64,000 nucleotides of DNA, taken from contig NZ_LYPB01000077.1 in assembly GCF_001653565.1 (NCBI RefSeq), forward strand, positions 102,881 to 166,880, given 5' to 3'. A program made the position numbers and the translations under genes. This DNA comes from Paenibacillus oryzisoli (GTDB lineage: Bacteria; Bacillota; Bacilli; Paenibacillales; NBRC-103111). The notes under the pieces are model-generated. The model was not told the DNA's origin. It made no database searches and saw only the letters and a program-made list of their open reading frames with translations. Shown here in pieces: positions 52,848 through 61,669 of the stretch (positions within the stretch are counted from its first letter, which is position 1; each line of letters opens with the position of its first letter).

Positions 52848-54046
52848 TTCCGCGGCTTCTCCTCTAATTCGACTTCTTTGATATTCGTAAGTCCAGGCCG
52901 TTGAATCGTGGCATGTGGATGTATCGTAACTTCTATTTTTGGAAATATTTCTTCCCAATGTGCTTTATTTTGTTCCCATTCCTTGGGGTAAGCGCGATGA
53001 AAAGCGCCGCCAAAATCGAAGATGTCTGCTTTTAGCTCTTTTTGAATGCGGTTCAAAGCGATACGGACACGGTCTTCGATATCTTTATTCATTGCAGCTT
53101 CAATAATTGTAACATCTTTGAGATCCGCACTAATCTTTAGTGATGTTGAGTTTTGCAGAGCGCTATTTTCTGTTCGGATCTGGATATCCAACGACCAGAT
53201 ACCGTTCTTAATGACAGGTTTAATCTTGGTACTACTTGATATTAATCGGAGTGAAACAGAGCTGGGGCTATTTTCTTCTGGATTCACGGTAACGACTGCT
53301 TGATTAATTTCATTGCGAATCCAGAGAACACCTCTGGTTGTAAATTCATCGACGACACCAACCAGTTTGCCATGGAGGAAAACAGCCGTTCCATTTACTG
53401 GAGTAGGGATGTTATTATAATTGTTTGGTGCGGATACTGGCAGCATTTTGATCCATGGGGTTGCTGCTGCGCCAGTCTCATCGACTAGCATTCGAGCAAG
53501 ATCAGCTAGGGTTGTACTCAGAGAGAGTTTACCTTTTGATATTTCCCTCATAACCTCTGCTGAATTTCGTTCAAGGAAGGACTGTGTAGTTAACATTTGC
53601 CTTGCCATGCCTTTGACTACATACATATAGGCACGTTCCCGCGGCTGGGGAGCGCGCATTAAATAGTCAATTTCATCCCGAATACCATCCTTAGCAATAT
53701 CCTCGCTAAAAAGAAACACTTCCGAATGTCCCCAAAATAGCTTCCTTGGCAGCTTCTCTTGAATATGGGATAGTGCATCAGCAATATTTTCCCCTGTGGC
53801 AGAAGTGACGATAGAAGCTTGGTTGCCTACATTAGCTCCTTGATCACTCATTGCATTGTTAGAGGAACTTCTTGGAACGAAAATTTGGACAGATAGCAAA
53901 ATGGTATTTGGGCCAATCTTATCTACAGCCGCGCCCGTTATTAAAGCGACATCATTAACTTCAATGCGATCCCAACATCCTGTGAGTAAGATCATGCTTA
54001 GGGCTAGCGTTAACAATAATCCGCGGTGACGTGTAGGAGCACTCAT
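52844..54046 (-). CDS. GerAC-type germination lipoprotein
   Basis: A 400-residue Ger(x)C family protein. The signal peptide ends in a lipobox (LLTGC) followed by WDRIEVNDVALITGAAVDK, which is the classical start of GerAC. The C-terminal domain has the family block RIALNRIQKELKADIFDFGGAFHRAYPKEWE. It should sit on the outer face of the spore inner membrane with the A and B subunits. Its start overlaps the stop of the gerAB gene by 4 bp. Confidence 0.92.
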   Translation of the reverse strand: MSAPTRHRGLLLTLALSMILLTGCWDRIEVNDVALITGAAVDKIGPNTILLSVQIFVPRSSSNNAMSDQGANVGNQASIVTSATGENIADALSHIQEKLPRKLFWGHSEVFLFSEDIAKDGIRDEIDYLMRAPQPRERAYMYVVKGMARQMLTTQSFLERNSAEVMREISKGKLSLSTTLADLARMLVDETGAAATPWIKMLPVSAPNNYNNIPTPVNGTAVFLHGKLVGVVDEFTTRGVLWIRNEINQAVVTVNPEENSPSSVSLRLISSSTKIKPVIKNGIWSLDIQIRTENSALQNSTSLKISADLKDVTIIEAAMNKDIEDRVRIALNRIQKELKADIFDFGGAFHRAYPKEWEQNKAHWEEIFPKIEVTIHPHATIQRPGLTNIKEVELEEKPRK

Positions 54047-55134
54047 CGCCGAAGTATCCTCCCTTTGACTACGACTGTAACAAGCAGACAGGCCGGAACG
54101 ACCACTTGCATCAACAGTGAAAAGAAAGGGATGCTCGTGCTAAGCGCATGATTCATTTGCTGGAAATCAGGAGCAATCCAAATGCTGCAAAGTATGATGA
54201 GGAATCCCATAGGTATGATTAGAGGGCGATAGTCTGAGAGTTTAAACAATTGGGCTGTCCCCTGCAAAACCAAATAATAAACCATGGCAATTTTCACGAA
54301 AATGCCAAGTAACCATATGGCCATAAGCAGGGATTCAAGATGCTCCGCAAAATCAGAGAGTGATATGTATCGTACAGCGACTAGAAACGGATAATTCATC
54401 GCTGGCGTAAGTGCGCCGAAAGTTAGCAAAATGGGAAGATTAATTGCTAACATCGTAATCATGACGGCCAACACACTGTAGATGCTCCATTTCATTCCGA
54501 GTTCCTTTTTACTCAAGTATGGATATAGGAATGACAGAATGAAAAATTGGGAGAACCAAGAGGCCGGGACAATAGATCCTAGTAGTGGAGGCAACGGACC
54601 GTTCCCCAAAATAGGATGCATTTGTTTTAATTGAAAGTCCGGAATTAAGGCAATGACCATTGCGAAAATTATCAAAATCGCTACCGGAATCAGGATTTGT
54701 GTAGATCTAGCAAGAACTTCAATACCTTCATATAGTGCATAGGCACATACAGCAATGATGGGCGTTACAACGAAGAGCATCGGGGTATTCAGCAAGAAAT
54801 TACCCGAAATAAACTCACCGTACTCTCTTACGGTTATGCTTGCGGAATATAGAAAAGCTAGGACATACATAAAGGAAACTAACGCGCCTGCAAATCGTCC
54901 CACAATCCGTGGCACGTATTGCACGAAAGTATCGTCTGGAAACTTCATATGCAAGTGATAAACAATATAGATCGTTAATAAGCCGACAAGTGAGGACAGG
55001 ATTGGCGCCATCCACATATCTGTTCCTGCTACTTTCATTGTAATAGAAGGGACAGAAAGCGCTGCTGTAGCCAGTATCGTCGGGTGCATGATGAGAGCCA
55101 TCTGCATAGGAGAGATTCTAACTTTTTCGATCAT
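54043..55134 (-). CDS. GerAB-type spore germination permease (first copy)
   Basis: A 363-residue GerAB family membrane protein with about ten helices, starting EKVRISPMQMALIMHPTILATAAL. The region VTPIIAVCAYALYEGIEVLARSTQILIPVAI is the family's helix 4-5 area. Its start lies inside the end of the gerAA gene (about 17 bp overlap from 55134; ATG at 55143 is also possible). It is the presumed germinant-binding subunit of the receptor formed with the genes at 55118 and 52844. Confidence 0.9.
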   Translation of the reverse strand: MIEKVRISPMQMALIMHPTILATAALSVPSITMKVAGTDMWMAPILSSLVGLLTIYIVYHLHMKFPDDTFVQYVPRIVGRFAGALVSFMYVLAFLYSASITVREYGEFISGNFLLNTPMLFVVTPIIAVCAYALYEGIEVLARSTQILIPVAILIIFAMVIALIPDFQLKQMHPILGNGPLPPLLGSIVPASWFSQFFILSFLYPYLSKKELGMKWSIYSVLAVMITMLAINLPILLTFGALTPAMNYPFLVAVRYISLSDFAEHLESLLMAIWLLGIFVKIAMVYYLVLQGTAQLFKLSDYRPLIIPMGFLIILCSIWIAPDFQQMNHALSTSIPFFSLLMQVVVPACLLVTVVVKGRILRR

Positions 55135-56734
55135 GGGCATCATTTCCTTCGGAATGCTCTGGTTTTTGCCCCTTAGGTTGCCGAATAGAGTTCGTGCTGG
55201 CCGTAAATAAAGGTCTGCGTCTCATTGACCAAATCGGAGCACGAACGAGTACATCTTTCAGTTCACTTCCTTTAATAGGAGCCAGTGGCTGAAGATAAGG
55301 TACACCTAGGGATCGCAATGAACATAGATGAATGACAATCACAATAAATCCTAGCATCAGTCCTAATAAACCTAAAATGCCTGATAAGAACATAATTGGG
55401 AAGCGAAGCATACGCAGCGCAATGCCTGTGGCATATTGCGGCATCATGAAGGAGGCGACGCCTGTAATCGCAACAACCATGACCATCGGTGCAGAAACCA
55501 GTCCGGCTGAAGTCGCTGCTTGACCAATAACAAGTGCACCAACGATACTGACGGCTGCTCCGACTTGTTTGGGCAGTCTAACACCTGCCTCACGCAGGGC
55601 TTCGAATGAAATTTCCATAAGCAAGGCTTCTACAAGCGCAGGGAACGGAATATCCTCACGGGACTTTGCGATGCTCAACAATAACGAAGTAGGAACCATC
55701 TCCTGATGAAAAGTCAAGATAGCGATATAGAGAGATGGCAATAAAAGCGTCGTAAAGAAAAATACATAGCGCATCCACCTGATTAAGGTGCCGATGATAA
55801 ACCGTTGGTAATAGTCTTCTGGCGATTGCAACATGGAAAATAGAGTCGCAGGTGCAATTAAGGCGAAGGGGGTGCCATCGACAAGAATGGAGATTTTACC
55901 TTCTAGAAGTGCTGCACTAACGACGTCTGGACGCTCAGTTACTTGAATTTGCGGGAACGGTGAGAAAGGACTATCTTCAATTAGGCCTTCAATGTAACCA
56001 CTCTCCAAAATACCATCAATTTGAATGTCGCTCATTCGCTGATGAACTTCTGCAATAAGAGATTCTCTGGCGATTCCGTCCATATAAACGACATAAACAT
56101 AAGTTTGCGTGTGGGTACCTATTGTATAAGAGATCATTTTCATAGCTGGGCTTTTGATTTTCCTGCGCAACATCGAGGCATTCACAAGAAGTGTTTCGGT
56201 AAATCCTTCTCGCGGTCCTCGAACGACAGATTCAGCGCTTGGCTCATTAATCGCACGCTTCTCCCATTTCGCAATGCCAAGAGCAAAGCAAGTGGGAACA
56301 CCATGAACGAAAAGCCCAACACAACCGCAAGACAAATGGGAAATTAATTCGTCCATATGTACCATTTCAGTGATATTCGAGATCGAAACAAGAGCAGACA
56401 AATCCTTGACCGAGTAGTTCCAATCGGCCTCAGGTTCATTGATTAATGGCGTGAGGACATCTTTATTTAATATTTCCAAATCAATTAAGCCTTCGACATA
56501 AATAACAAAAGCTTTGGTAGTCTGACCGATGTTGAACGTGTGAATGTGAATGTCATGACAATTATGATAAATGAGTTTAAGTTCATGTAAGTTATCTTCA
56601 AGTTGGTTAGAAACCAATGTGGGTGGGACTGCAGACATGGCATCCAATAGCAAGTCTCCTTGTCCAAACAGAAACACCTGTCCGAAGCGGAAGGCATCGT
56701 CGTTTAATTTGGTAATACGTATCTTTTTGTCCAA
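55118..56734 (-). CDS. GerAA-type germination receptor subunit
   Basis: A 538-residue GerA family protein: a large soluble N-terminal part (about 1-300) and four or five membrane helices at about 300-465. Marks are VRGPREGFTETLLVNASMLRRKIKSP, YVVYMDGIA, EGKISILVDGTPFALIAP, SPEDYYQRF and REDIPFPALVEALLMEISFEALREAGVRLP. A long basic C-terminal tail overlaps the next gene. It leads the operon of five minus-strand genes (A, B, C, small protein, second B). A gap of about 155 bp divides it from the divergent SGNH gene; a forespore promoter is expected there but I could not fix one. Confidence 0.93.
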   Translation of the reverse strand: MDKKIRITKLNDDAFRFGQVFLFGQGDLLLDAMSAVPPTLVSNQLEDNLHELKLIYHNCHDIHIHTFNIGQTTKAFVIYVEGLIDLEILNKDVLTPLINEPEADWNYSVKDLSALVSISNITEMVHMDELISHLSCGCVGLFVHGVPTCFALGIAKWEKRAINEPSAESVVRGPREGFTETLLVNASMLRRKIKSPAMKMISYTIGTHTQTYVYVVYMDGIARESLIAEVHQRMSDIQIDGILESGYIEGLIEDSPFSPFPQIQVTERPDVVSAALLEGKISILVDGTPFALIAPATLFSMLQSPEDYYQRFIIGTLIRWMRYVFFFTTLLLPSLYIAILTFHQEMVPTSLLLSIAKSREDIPFPALVEALLMEISFEALREAGVRLPKQVGAAVSIVGALVIGQAATSAGLVSAPMVMVVAITGVASFMMPQYATGIALRMLRFPIMFLSGILGLLGLMLGFIVIVIHLCSLRSLGVPYLQPLAPIKGSELKDVLVRAPIWSMRRRPLFTASTNSIRQPKGQKPEHSEGNDAHDRKS

Positions 56735-56815
56735 ATTTGTCAGTATTTAAACGCAGGTGCGTAAAATGCATCACAACTTTGAATGATATTAGTTGTACAC
56801 TCACTTCCTCAGACA

Positions 56816-56824
56816 TGGTATAAT
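56816..56824 (+). promoter_or_regulatory. Extended -10 promoter for the SGNH hydrolase gene
   Basis: TGGTATAAT gives an extended -10 (TGnTATAAT), 66 bp before the start codon at 56890. TTGTAC at 56793 is 20 bp upstream, too far for a normal -35, so the extended -10 is the main signal. Confidence 0.55.
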
Positions 56825-56889
56825 TTGTGTGGAAATTATAGGTATGTTAGTAGAGGCAGAAGTGGAGAATTAAAGGAGGATTCGTTCGA

Positions 56890-57522
56890 ATGGCAGTGTG
56901 GTTAGAGCAAGGGGATATTGTACTATTTCAAGGAGATAGTATTACGGATGCTGGACGTATTCGTGACAATGGTAATGATTTAGGCAGAGGTTACGCTCTT
57001 ATGACAGCTGCTCAATTCTCAGCGAAATACCCAGAGAAACAAGTTAAATTCTTAAACAGAGGGATATCTGGCAATCGTGTGCCTGATCTTCAGGGGCGTT
57101 GGCAAGAAGATTGTTTGGACCTGAAGCCTAATCTCGTTTCGATCTATATTGGCATTAATGATACTTGGCGCAGATATGATCAGAATGATGGGACTTCTAC
57201 AGAGGCATTCAAAGACGGATACCGTCAATTACTAGATCAGACAGCAAGCACAGGAGCGAAGTTGCTACTTATTGAGCCGTTTGTTCTACCTGTACCAGAG
57301 GACCGTAAGTTGTGGAGAGAAGATTTGGATCCGAAGATTACAGCAGTGCGTGAATTAGCAAGAGAATTCGGCGCGCGTTTATTATGTTTAGATGGCTTAT
57401 TTGCGCAAGCATCAACCCAAGCTGACAGCGCTTTCTGGGCACCAGACGGGGTACATCCATCAGCAGCAGGACATGCCTTAATTGCCAATGCATGGCTGAA
57501 AGCAGTCGGGGCAGCAGAGTAA
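56890..57522 (+). CDS. SGNH/GDSL hydrolase
   Basis: A 210-residue SGNH esterase with all four blocks: FQGDSITDAG (Ser), NRGISGNRVPDL (Gly), YIGINDTWRR (Asn) and DGVHPSAAGHALIA (Asp, His). No signal peptide. The type, close to rhamnogalacturonan acetylesterase-like proteins, removes acetyl groups from sugars. It is the first gene after the divergent ger operon; AAAGGAGG precedes the ATG by 10 nt. A terminator follows, so it is probably its own unit, though the heparinase-like gene behind it suggests a joint role in sugar degradation. Confidence 0.9.
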   Translation: MAVWLEQGDIVLFQGDSITDAGRIRDNGNDLGRGYALMTAAQFSAKYPEKQVKFLNRGISGNRVPDLQGRWQEDCLDLKPNLVSIYIGINDTWRRYDQNDGTSTEAFKDGYRQLLDQTASTGAKLLLIEPFVLPVPEDRKLWREDLDPKITAVRELAREFGARLLCLDGLFAQASTQADSAFWAPDGVHPSAAGHALIANAWLKAVGAAE

Positions 57523-57541
57523 TTGATATGGTTTCAAGAGG

Positions 57542-57573
57542 AAAGCTTCCGCTTAATGCGTGAGGCTTTTTTT
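57542..57573 (+). terminator. Terminator after the SGNH hydrolase gene
   Basis: AAAGCTTCCGC (57542-57552) pairs with GCGTGAGGCTTT (57559-57570) with one bulge, followed by a T run. Confidence 0.7.
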
Positions 57574-57691
57574 ATTAGCCGCAAAGAGGTCAAATTATGA
57601 CCGATATAGGTAAAGATAATGACTAGATCGTTGTCAGCATTTACGGTTATATTTAAAGGTAAACAAATTCGTATGTATGGGAGGTAGTACC

Positions 57692-59509
57692 ATGAATAGT
57701 CGCTATATGTTAAATGCTTTACTTGATGCTGAACAAGAGCATGGCCAATTGTTCCACGAAGCTTTGGCGGTGGTAACAACACCAATTAAACGGACGGAGA
57801 GTTCACTCCTTACTTCTGTCTATAATGAGATTTCGCCACTGGTGAAGGAATTCGCGAGCAAGCCAATCGCGGCATTACCGTTCAGAGAGTGGGATTTGTT
57901 CCGTTCCAAGGGAACCCGAATCGAATTCGAGGCACTTTATTTCGATCGACGGAGACGGTTGGCTGCTTTGGTTGTGGCAGCATTGAAGGATGGTGTTGAA
58001 TCGTATTTGCCCGCATTAGAGGATACGATTTGGGCAATTTGCGATGAATACACATGGTGTCTGCCTGCGCACTTAATGAATCATGATGCGGCCACAGAGG
58101 GTGAAGAATATAAACATATTGATTTATTTGCTTCAGAAACCGCACATGCGCTAAGCGAGACTTGTCATATCTTCCGAGGCCAGTTAAATGGTCTTGTTGT
58201 GAGAAGAGCGCAACGCGAGATAATGACGCGGGTTCTCGAACCTTACATGGCAATTAAGAGAGCCTATTGGTGGGAAACTTGTGATATCAATTGGTCTGCT
58301 GTTTGTGCAGGGAATATCGGTATGACGGCCATTTATCTCATTCAGGATTCGAAAGCACTCATGCCTATCCTTGCACGAGTGCTAGCATCGATGGATTGCT
58401 TTCTTGAAGGCTTTTCGGAAGAAGGTGCCTGTCTGGAAGGCTTGGGTTATTGGTACTATGGGTTCGGCTATTACGTGTATTTCAGCGAACTTCTCAAGCA
58501 GCGTACAGGCGGTAAAATAGATATTCTTCAATCAAATGCCAAAGCACGTAAAGTTGCCCAATTTCCACAAAGTTGTTTCTTGCAAGGCAATCATATTGCT
58601 AATTTCTCTGATTGCTCGCGGAATAATGGTATTCAAATGGGTATCTTCAGTCGTTTGTGCGAGAAGTTTACGGAGATACGCATACCCACATTGGACAATC
58701 GGCCAGCTTTGATTGATCATTGCGGTCGTTTCGCTGGAGCCATACGGAACGTCGTGTGGTTGAATGAGGATTTGCTTCGTGAACGTGAAGAAATGCCCTT
58801 GCAAACGGATTACTTGCCAGAAGCACAGTGGATGGTGAGCCGGGCGAAGATAGCGGGCAAGCTCGTTAGCTTTGCAGCCAAGGGCGGACATAACGACGAG
58901 CCTCATAATCACAATGACATCGGACACTTTATATGGATCGTGGATGGGGTCAGATGGTTTGAAGATTTGGGGGCAGGATTATATACGAAGCAATACTTTG
59001 GTGACGAGCGGTATTCCATCCTTTGTAACAGTTCTGCAGGACATAGCGTTCCGATCATCAATGGTACCTATCAGGAAGCGGGCATCCAGCATCGTGCACA
59101 AGTACTTGCAGCGGAATGTACCGACGCTAGGGACGGATTTAAGCTTGAACTAAGTCAAGCCTATGCTATGCCTACACTAGAGAAGCTTGAGCGCAGTTTC
59201 GATTTCGATAAGGTGCAAGGCAAGCTGACGATATCGGATTCCTTTGCATTCCGTGAGTCAGGTGGTTCGATAACAGAACGCTTCGTTACCCTGTACAAGC
59301 CAGTTATCGTGAAGAACGGCGAGATTCGGTTGTCTGGGACAGATCACCAACAATTATTACGCTATGATGCGCAACAACTGAAGGCCTCGATTCAAACCGT
59401 AGAGCATCAGAATCATGAAGGCGGGACAGAGGTTGTCTACTTGATTGATCTATTAGCGGATGAGGTAGGAGCTCAGGGGAAGATAGGGGTTACGTTGGAG
59501 ATGGCGTAG
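57692..59509 (+). CDS. Heparinase II/III family-like protein
   Basis: A 605-residue protein without signal peptide. The N-terminal half (about 1-370) is helical, as in the (alpha/alpha) toroid of heparinase II/III-like lyases, with WWETCDINWSAVCAGNIG and EGACLEGLGYWYYGFGYYVYF. The C-terminal half has the beta-sheet domain beginning FAAKGGHNDEPHNHNDIGHFIW, the hallmark His/Asn-rich block of the family. Such proteins eliminate uronic acid linkages or act on other uronides; cytoplasmic forms often work on imported oligomers. ATG at 57692 is preferred, after GGGAGG. The substrate is not clear. Confidence 0.82.
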   Translation: MNSRYMLNALLDAEQEHGQLFHEALAVVTTPIKRTESSLLTSVYNEISPLVKEFASKPIAALPFREWDLFRSKGTRIEFEALYFDRRRRLAALVVAALKDGVESYLPALEDTIWAICDEYTWCLPAHLMNHDAATEGEEYKHIDLFASETAHALSETCHIFRGQLNGLVVRRAQREIMTRVLEPYMAIKRAYWWETCDINWSAVCAGNIGMTAIYLIQDSKALMPILARVLASMDCFLEGFSEEGACLEGLGYWYYGFGYYVYFSELLKQRTGGKIDILQSNAKARKVAQFPQSCFLQGNHIANFSDCSRNNGIQMGIFSRLCEKFTEIRIPTLDNRPALIDHCGRFAGAIRNVVWLNEDLLREREEMPLQTDYLPEAQWMVSRAKIAGKLVSFAAKGGHNDEPHNHNDIGHFIWIVDGVRWFEDLGAGLYTKQYFGDERYSILCNSSAGHSVPIINGTYQEAGIQHRAQVLAAECTDARDGFKLELSQAYAMPTLEKLERSFDFDKVQGKLTISDSFAFRESGGSITERFVTLYKPVIVKNGEIRLSGTDHQQLLRYDAQQLKASIQTVEHQNHEGGTEVVYLIDLLADEVGAQGKIGVTLEMA

Positions 59510-59611
59510 ATTAGCTCCATCCTAGATTACCTATGGCAGCTAATTTGCTGGAACTAGCTATAGATGATAGCGGTAATTGATCAGGTTCACCCACGTAAAA
59601 TATGTTTAGAT

Positions 59612-59689
59612 GAAAACCTACAGCTAGTTACCGAATCTCTACTGTACATGCAGGGATCAGCCGGTATTAGCTGTAGGTTTTCAGTTTTT
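59612..59689. terminator. Long hairpin between converging genes, probable bidirectional terminator
   Basis: GAAAACCTACAGCTA (59612-59626) pairs perfectly with TAGCTGTAGGTTTTC (59668-59682), followed by AGTTTTTTC. The loop holds further pairing (CTGTACATGCAG). It lies between the heparinase-like gene and the AraC gene that ends at 59727 on the other strand. The gap 59510-59726 shows nothing else. Confidence 0.75.
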
Positions 59690-59726
59690 TCAATACAAGG
59701 CACTTTCCACGATCTGATAACATATC

Positions 59727-60557
59727 CTAATCATTCAACCATAGACTAAACTGCTGCCTATATTGCAAGGGAGTTAAGTTGGTTTTGAGTTTAAACATGC
59801 GAGAGAAATAATTCGCATTCTCGATGCCAAGTTCATAGGATATTTGCGAGATGGGCTTCACACTAGTAGCGAGAAGCTTTTTGGCTTGTTCAATTTTGAT
59901 GCTGTGCACGAAATGGAGCGGAGCCTGTCCCGTTTGTTTGATGAACAATTTGCGCAAATGGGAATCACTCAGCTGAACAAGTTCAGCAAGCTCCTTGATT
60001 TCAGGCATTTGTTTCGGATGCGTGTGTAAATAATGAATGATCGTATGAATCCGCTTATCCATCTGCGAAAAAGTGGAGTTCCCCTCCGGCACACCGCCAT
60101 TGCGGAGCAGTTCATAGAGAATTCGAAGCAAGGAAGATTGATGCCGTACATGCACATACGCTGTTGCTTCTTTTTCATGAAGGAGCATGTCTTGAACGAT
60201 TTGTTCAACGCGGTTAGTGCTATCATCCAATAGATTCGGAAGATTCAATAGCTGTAACCAACTCCGATTACTGACTAGGGAGATCTCGGCATCGAAGTTA
60301 ATGCTCGTTAGCAGTATTTCATTCGAAATGGCATGAAAGCTAATTGCGCTATGAGCAGGCAGAATTATGACCTGTCCTTCTTGGCAGCGATAAGAGATTT
60401 GATCAATTTCAAGTTGGAAGCTTCCCTTATGCGCATACCACATCACGTAGTGCCGTAGCTTGCGCCCACTGGCTTGCCAACGATAATCTAATTGATATTG
60501 TGTAATATGCAGAAAGCGAATTACTAATGACTCGATCATCATCTGAAAAGAATTCAA
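59727..60557 (-). CDS. AraC family transcriptional regulator
   Basis: A 276-residue regulator with an N-terminal cupin part (YAHKGSFQLEIDQISYRCQEGQVIILPAHSAISF) and a C-terminal double helix-turn-helix (ELAELVQLSDSHLRKLFIKQTGQAPLHF and NANYFSRMFKLKTNLTPLQYRQQF). The start is read as TTG at 60557, with GGAGGG about 8 nt upstream; ATG at 60542 is the alternative. It lies 82 bp downstream of the dioxygenase gene on the same strand and may control it. Confidence 0.85.
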   Translation of the reverse strand: MNSFQMMIESLVIRFLHITQYQLDYRWQASGRKLRHYVMWYAHKGSFQLEIDQISYRCQEGQVIILPAHSAISFHAISNEILLTSINFDAEISLVSNRSWLQLLNLPNLLDDSTNRVEQIVQDMLLHEKEATAYVHVRHQSSLLRILYELLRNGGVPEGNSTFSQMDKRIHTIIHYLHTHPKQMPEIKELAELVQLSDSHLRKLFIKQTGQAPLHFVHSIKIEQAKKLLATSVKPISQISYELGIENANYFSRMFKLKTNLTPLQYRQQFSLWLND

Positions 60558-60639
60558 TACCCATCCCTCCGCACCACGGATCTCTTCTGTTCCTATTATT
60601 CTAACATGCCTGGATGCAGAGGGGGCAACGATTTCCTAT

Positions 60640-61404
60640 CTAATCCTGAGGCACAATGCCCTGAATATCTTCGTTTTGTTTGAAGCGATCCTCACCATGG
60701 ACAAGAAAAGTTCGAATGCGCGTGGTATCGCCGCCCCATTCGTCAATCTTGAACTTGACCTCCGGTGTTGTATAGCGAACCGAAAAGGCGACACGCGGTA
60801 TATTCGATTTGTTATTTTCGGAACCATGAAAGGTTGCTTCATTGAAGAAGGCAATCTGACCTGGAGACATCTCAAGATCTATCGCTAACGATTCATCAAT
60901 CGACTCTGGGGGCAAACCTTGCTCGAAAGCACTTTGATCTGTTCCTGTTGAAACATGCTTTACGATTGATTTGTGTGTGCCAGGAATGACACGAAGACAA
61001 CCATTTTCACGTATCGACCATCCTAAGCTCACCCATGCGGTTGCATTGATCGCAGGCTCCATTGGCCAATAATTGATGTCCTGATGCCAAGGAATGAATG
61101 TATCGTTATTAGGCTCTTTGTACCAGAAATGCATCGCCCACAAGACCAAGTCATCCCCAAGAATCTGTTTCATTGCGTTAACAATGCTGGGGTGCGTAGC
61201 TAGTGTATAGGCCCATTGATGGCGCTGATGCCAAGCGGACAAATTCATTTTGGTAGGACGAGGCTCATATTTATTCTGTTCAATGACCTCAAAGAAACGA
61301 TTATAATACATATCGGACTCTTCAAGCGAAAGTCCTTGCATTGGCCCGCTATAACCTTCGTCGACATATTGGGTGAGTGAGAACGGATTTCCTTTTGTTA
61401 TCAT
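60640..61404 (-). CDS. Phytanoyl-CoA dioxygenase (PhyH) family protein
   Basis: A 254-residue Fe(II)/2-oxoglutarate-dependent oxygenase. The metal ligands are seen in IPWHQDINYW (HxD) and in FHGSENN (second His), and RVAFSVRY carries the 2-oxoglutarate-binding Arg. The family hydroxylates varied small molecules, and members beside AraC genes in Bacillales sugar regions are common but unassigned. GGGAGGTAA precedes the ATG at 61404. The upstream gap (61405-61669, 265 bp) to the divergent PAS-GGDEF-EAL gene shows no certain promoter. Confidence 0.88.
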   Translation of the reverse strand: MITKGNPFSLTQYVDEGYSGPMQGLSLEESDMYYNRFFEVIEQNKYEPRPTKMNLSAWHQRHQWAYTLATHPSIVNAMKQILGDDLVLWAMHFWYKEPNNDTFIPWHQDINYWPMEPAINATAWVSLGWSIRENGCLRVIPGTHKSIVKHVSTGTDQSAFEQGLPPESIDESLAIDLEMSPGQIAFFNEATFHGSENNKSNIPRVAFSVRYTTPEVKFKIDEWGGDTTRIRTFLVHGEDRFKQNEDIQGIVPQD

Positions 61405-61669
61405 GGGTGTTACCTCCCGTTTGTGCTAGTTTATTTACTTGCTTAAGGTAATTGTAAGCTACGCGGTACTTTCGAATAAGGAGGGAAAACGATTATGAAT
61501 AGCACAAAACGATTGTTTTGTAGACACTTCTTATTTTGGGGGATAGGGCTAAGTGTGGAGTTTGTAGAACTACATTAGCAGGGATAAGCGAACAGGATGT
61601 CGAATTGATAGTACAAACGGCCCACGACGGGCTTAACGCTTAGGGTATTCGGATAAAGGAGTCCAACCG

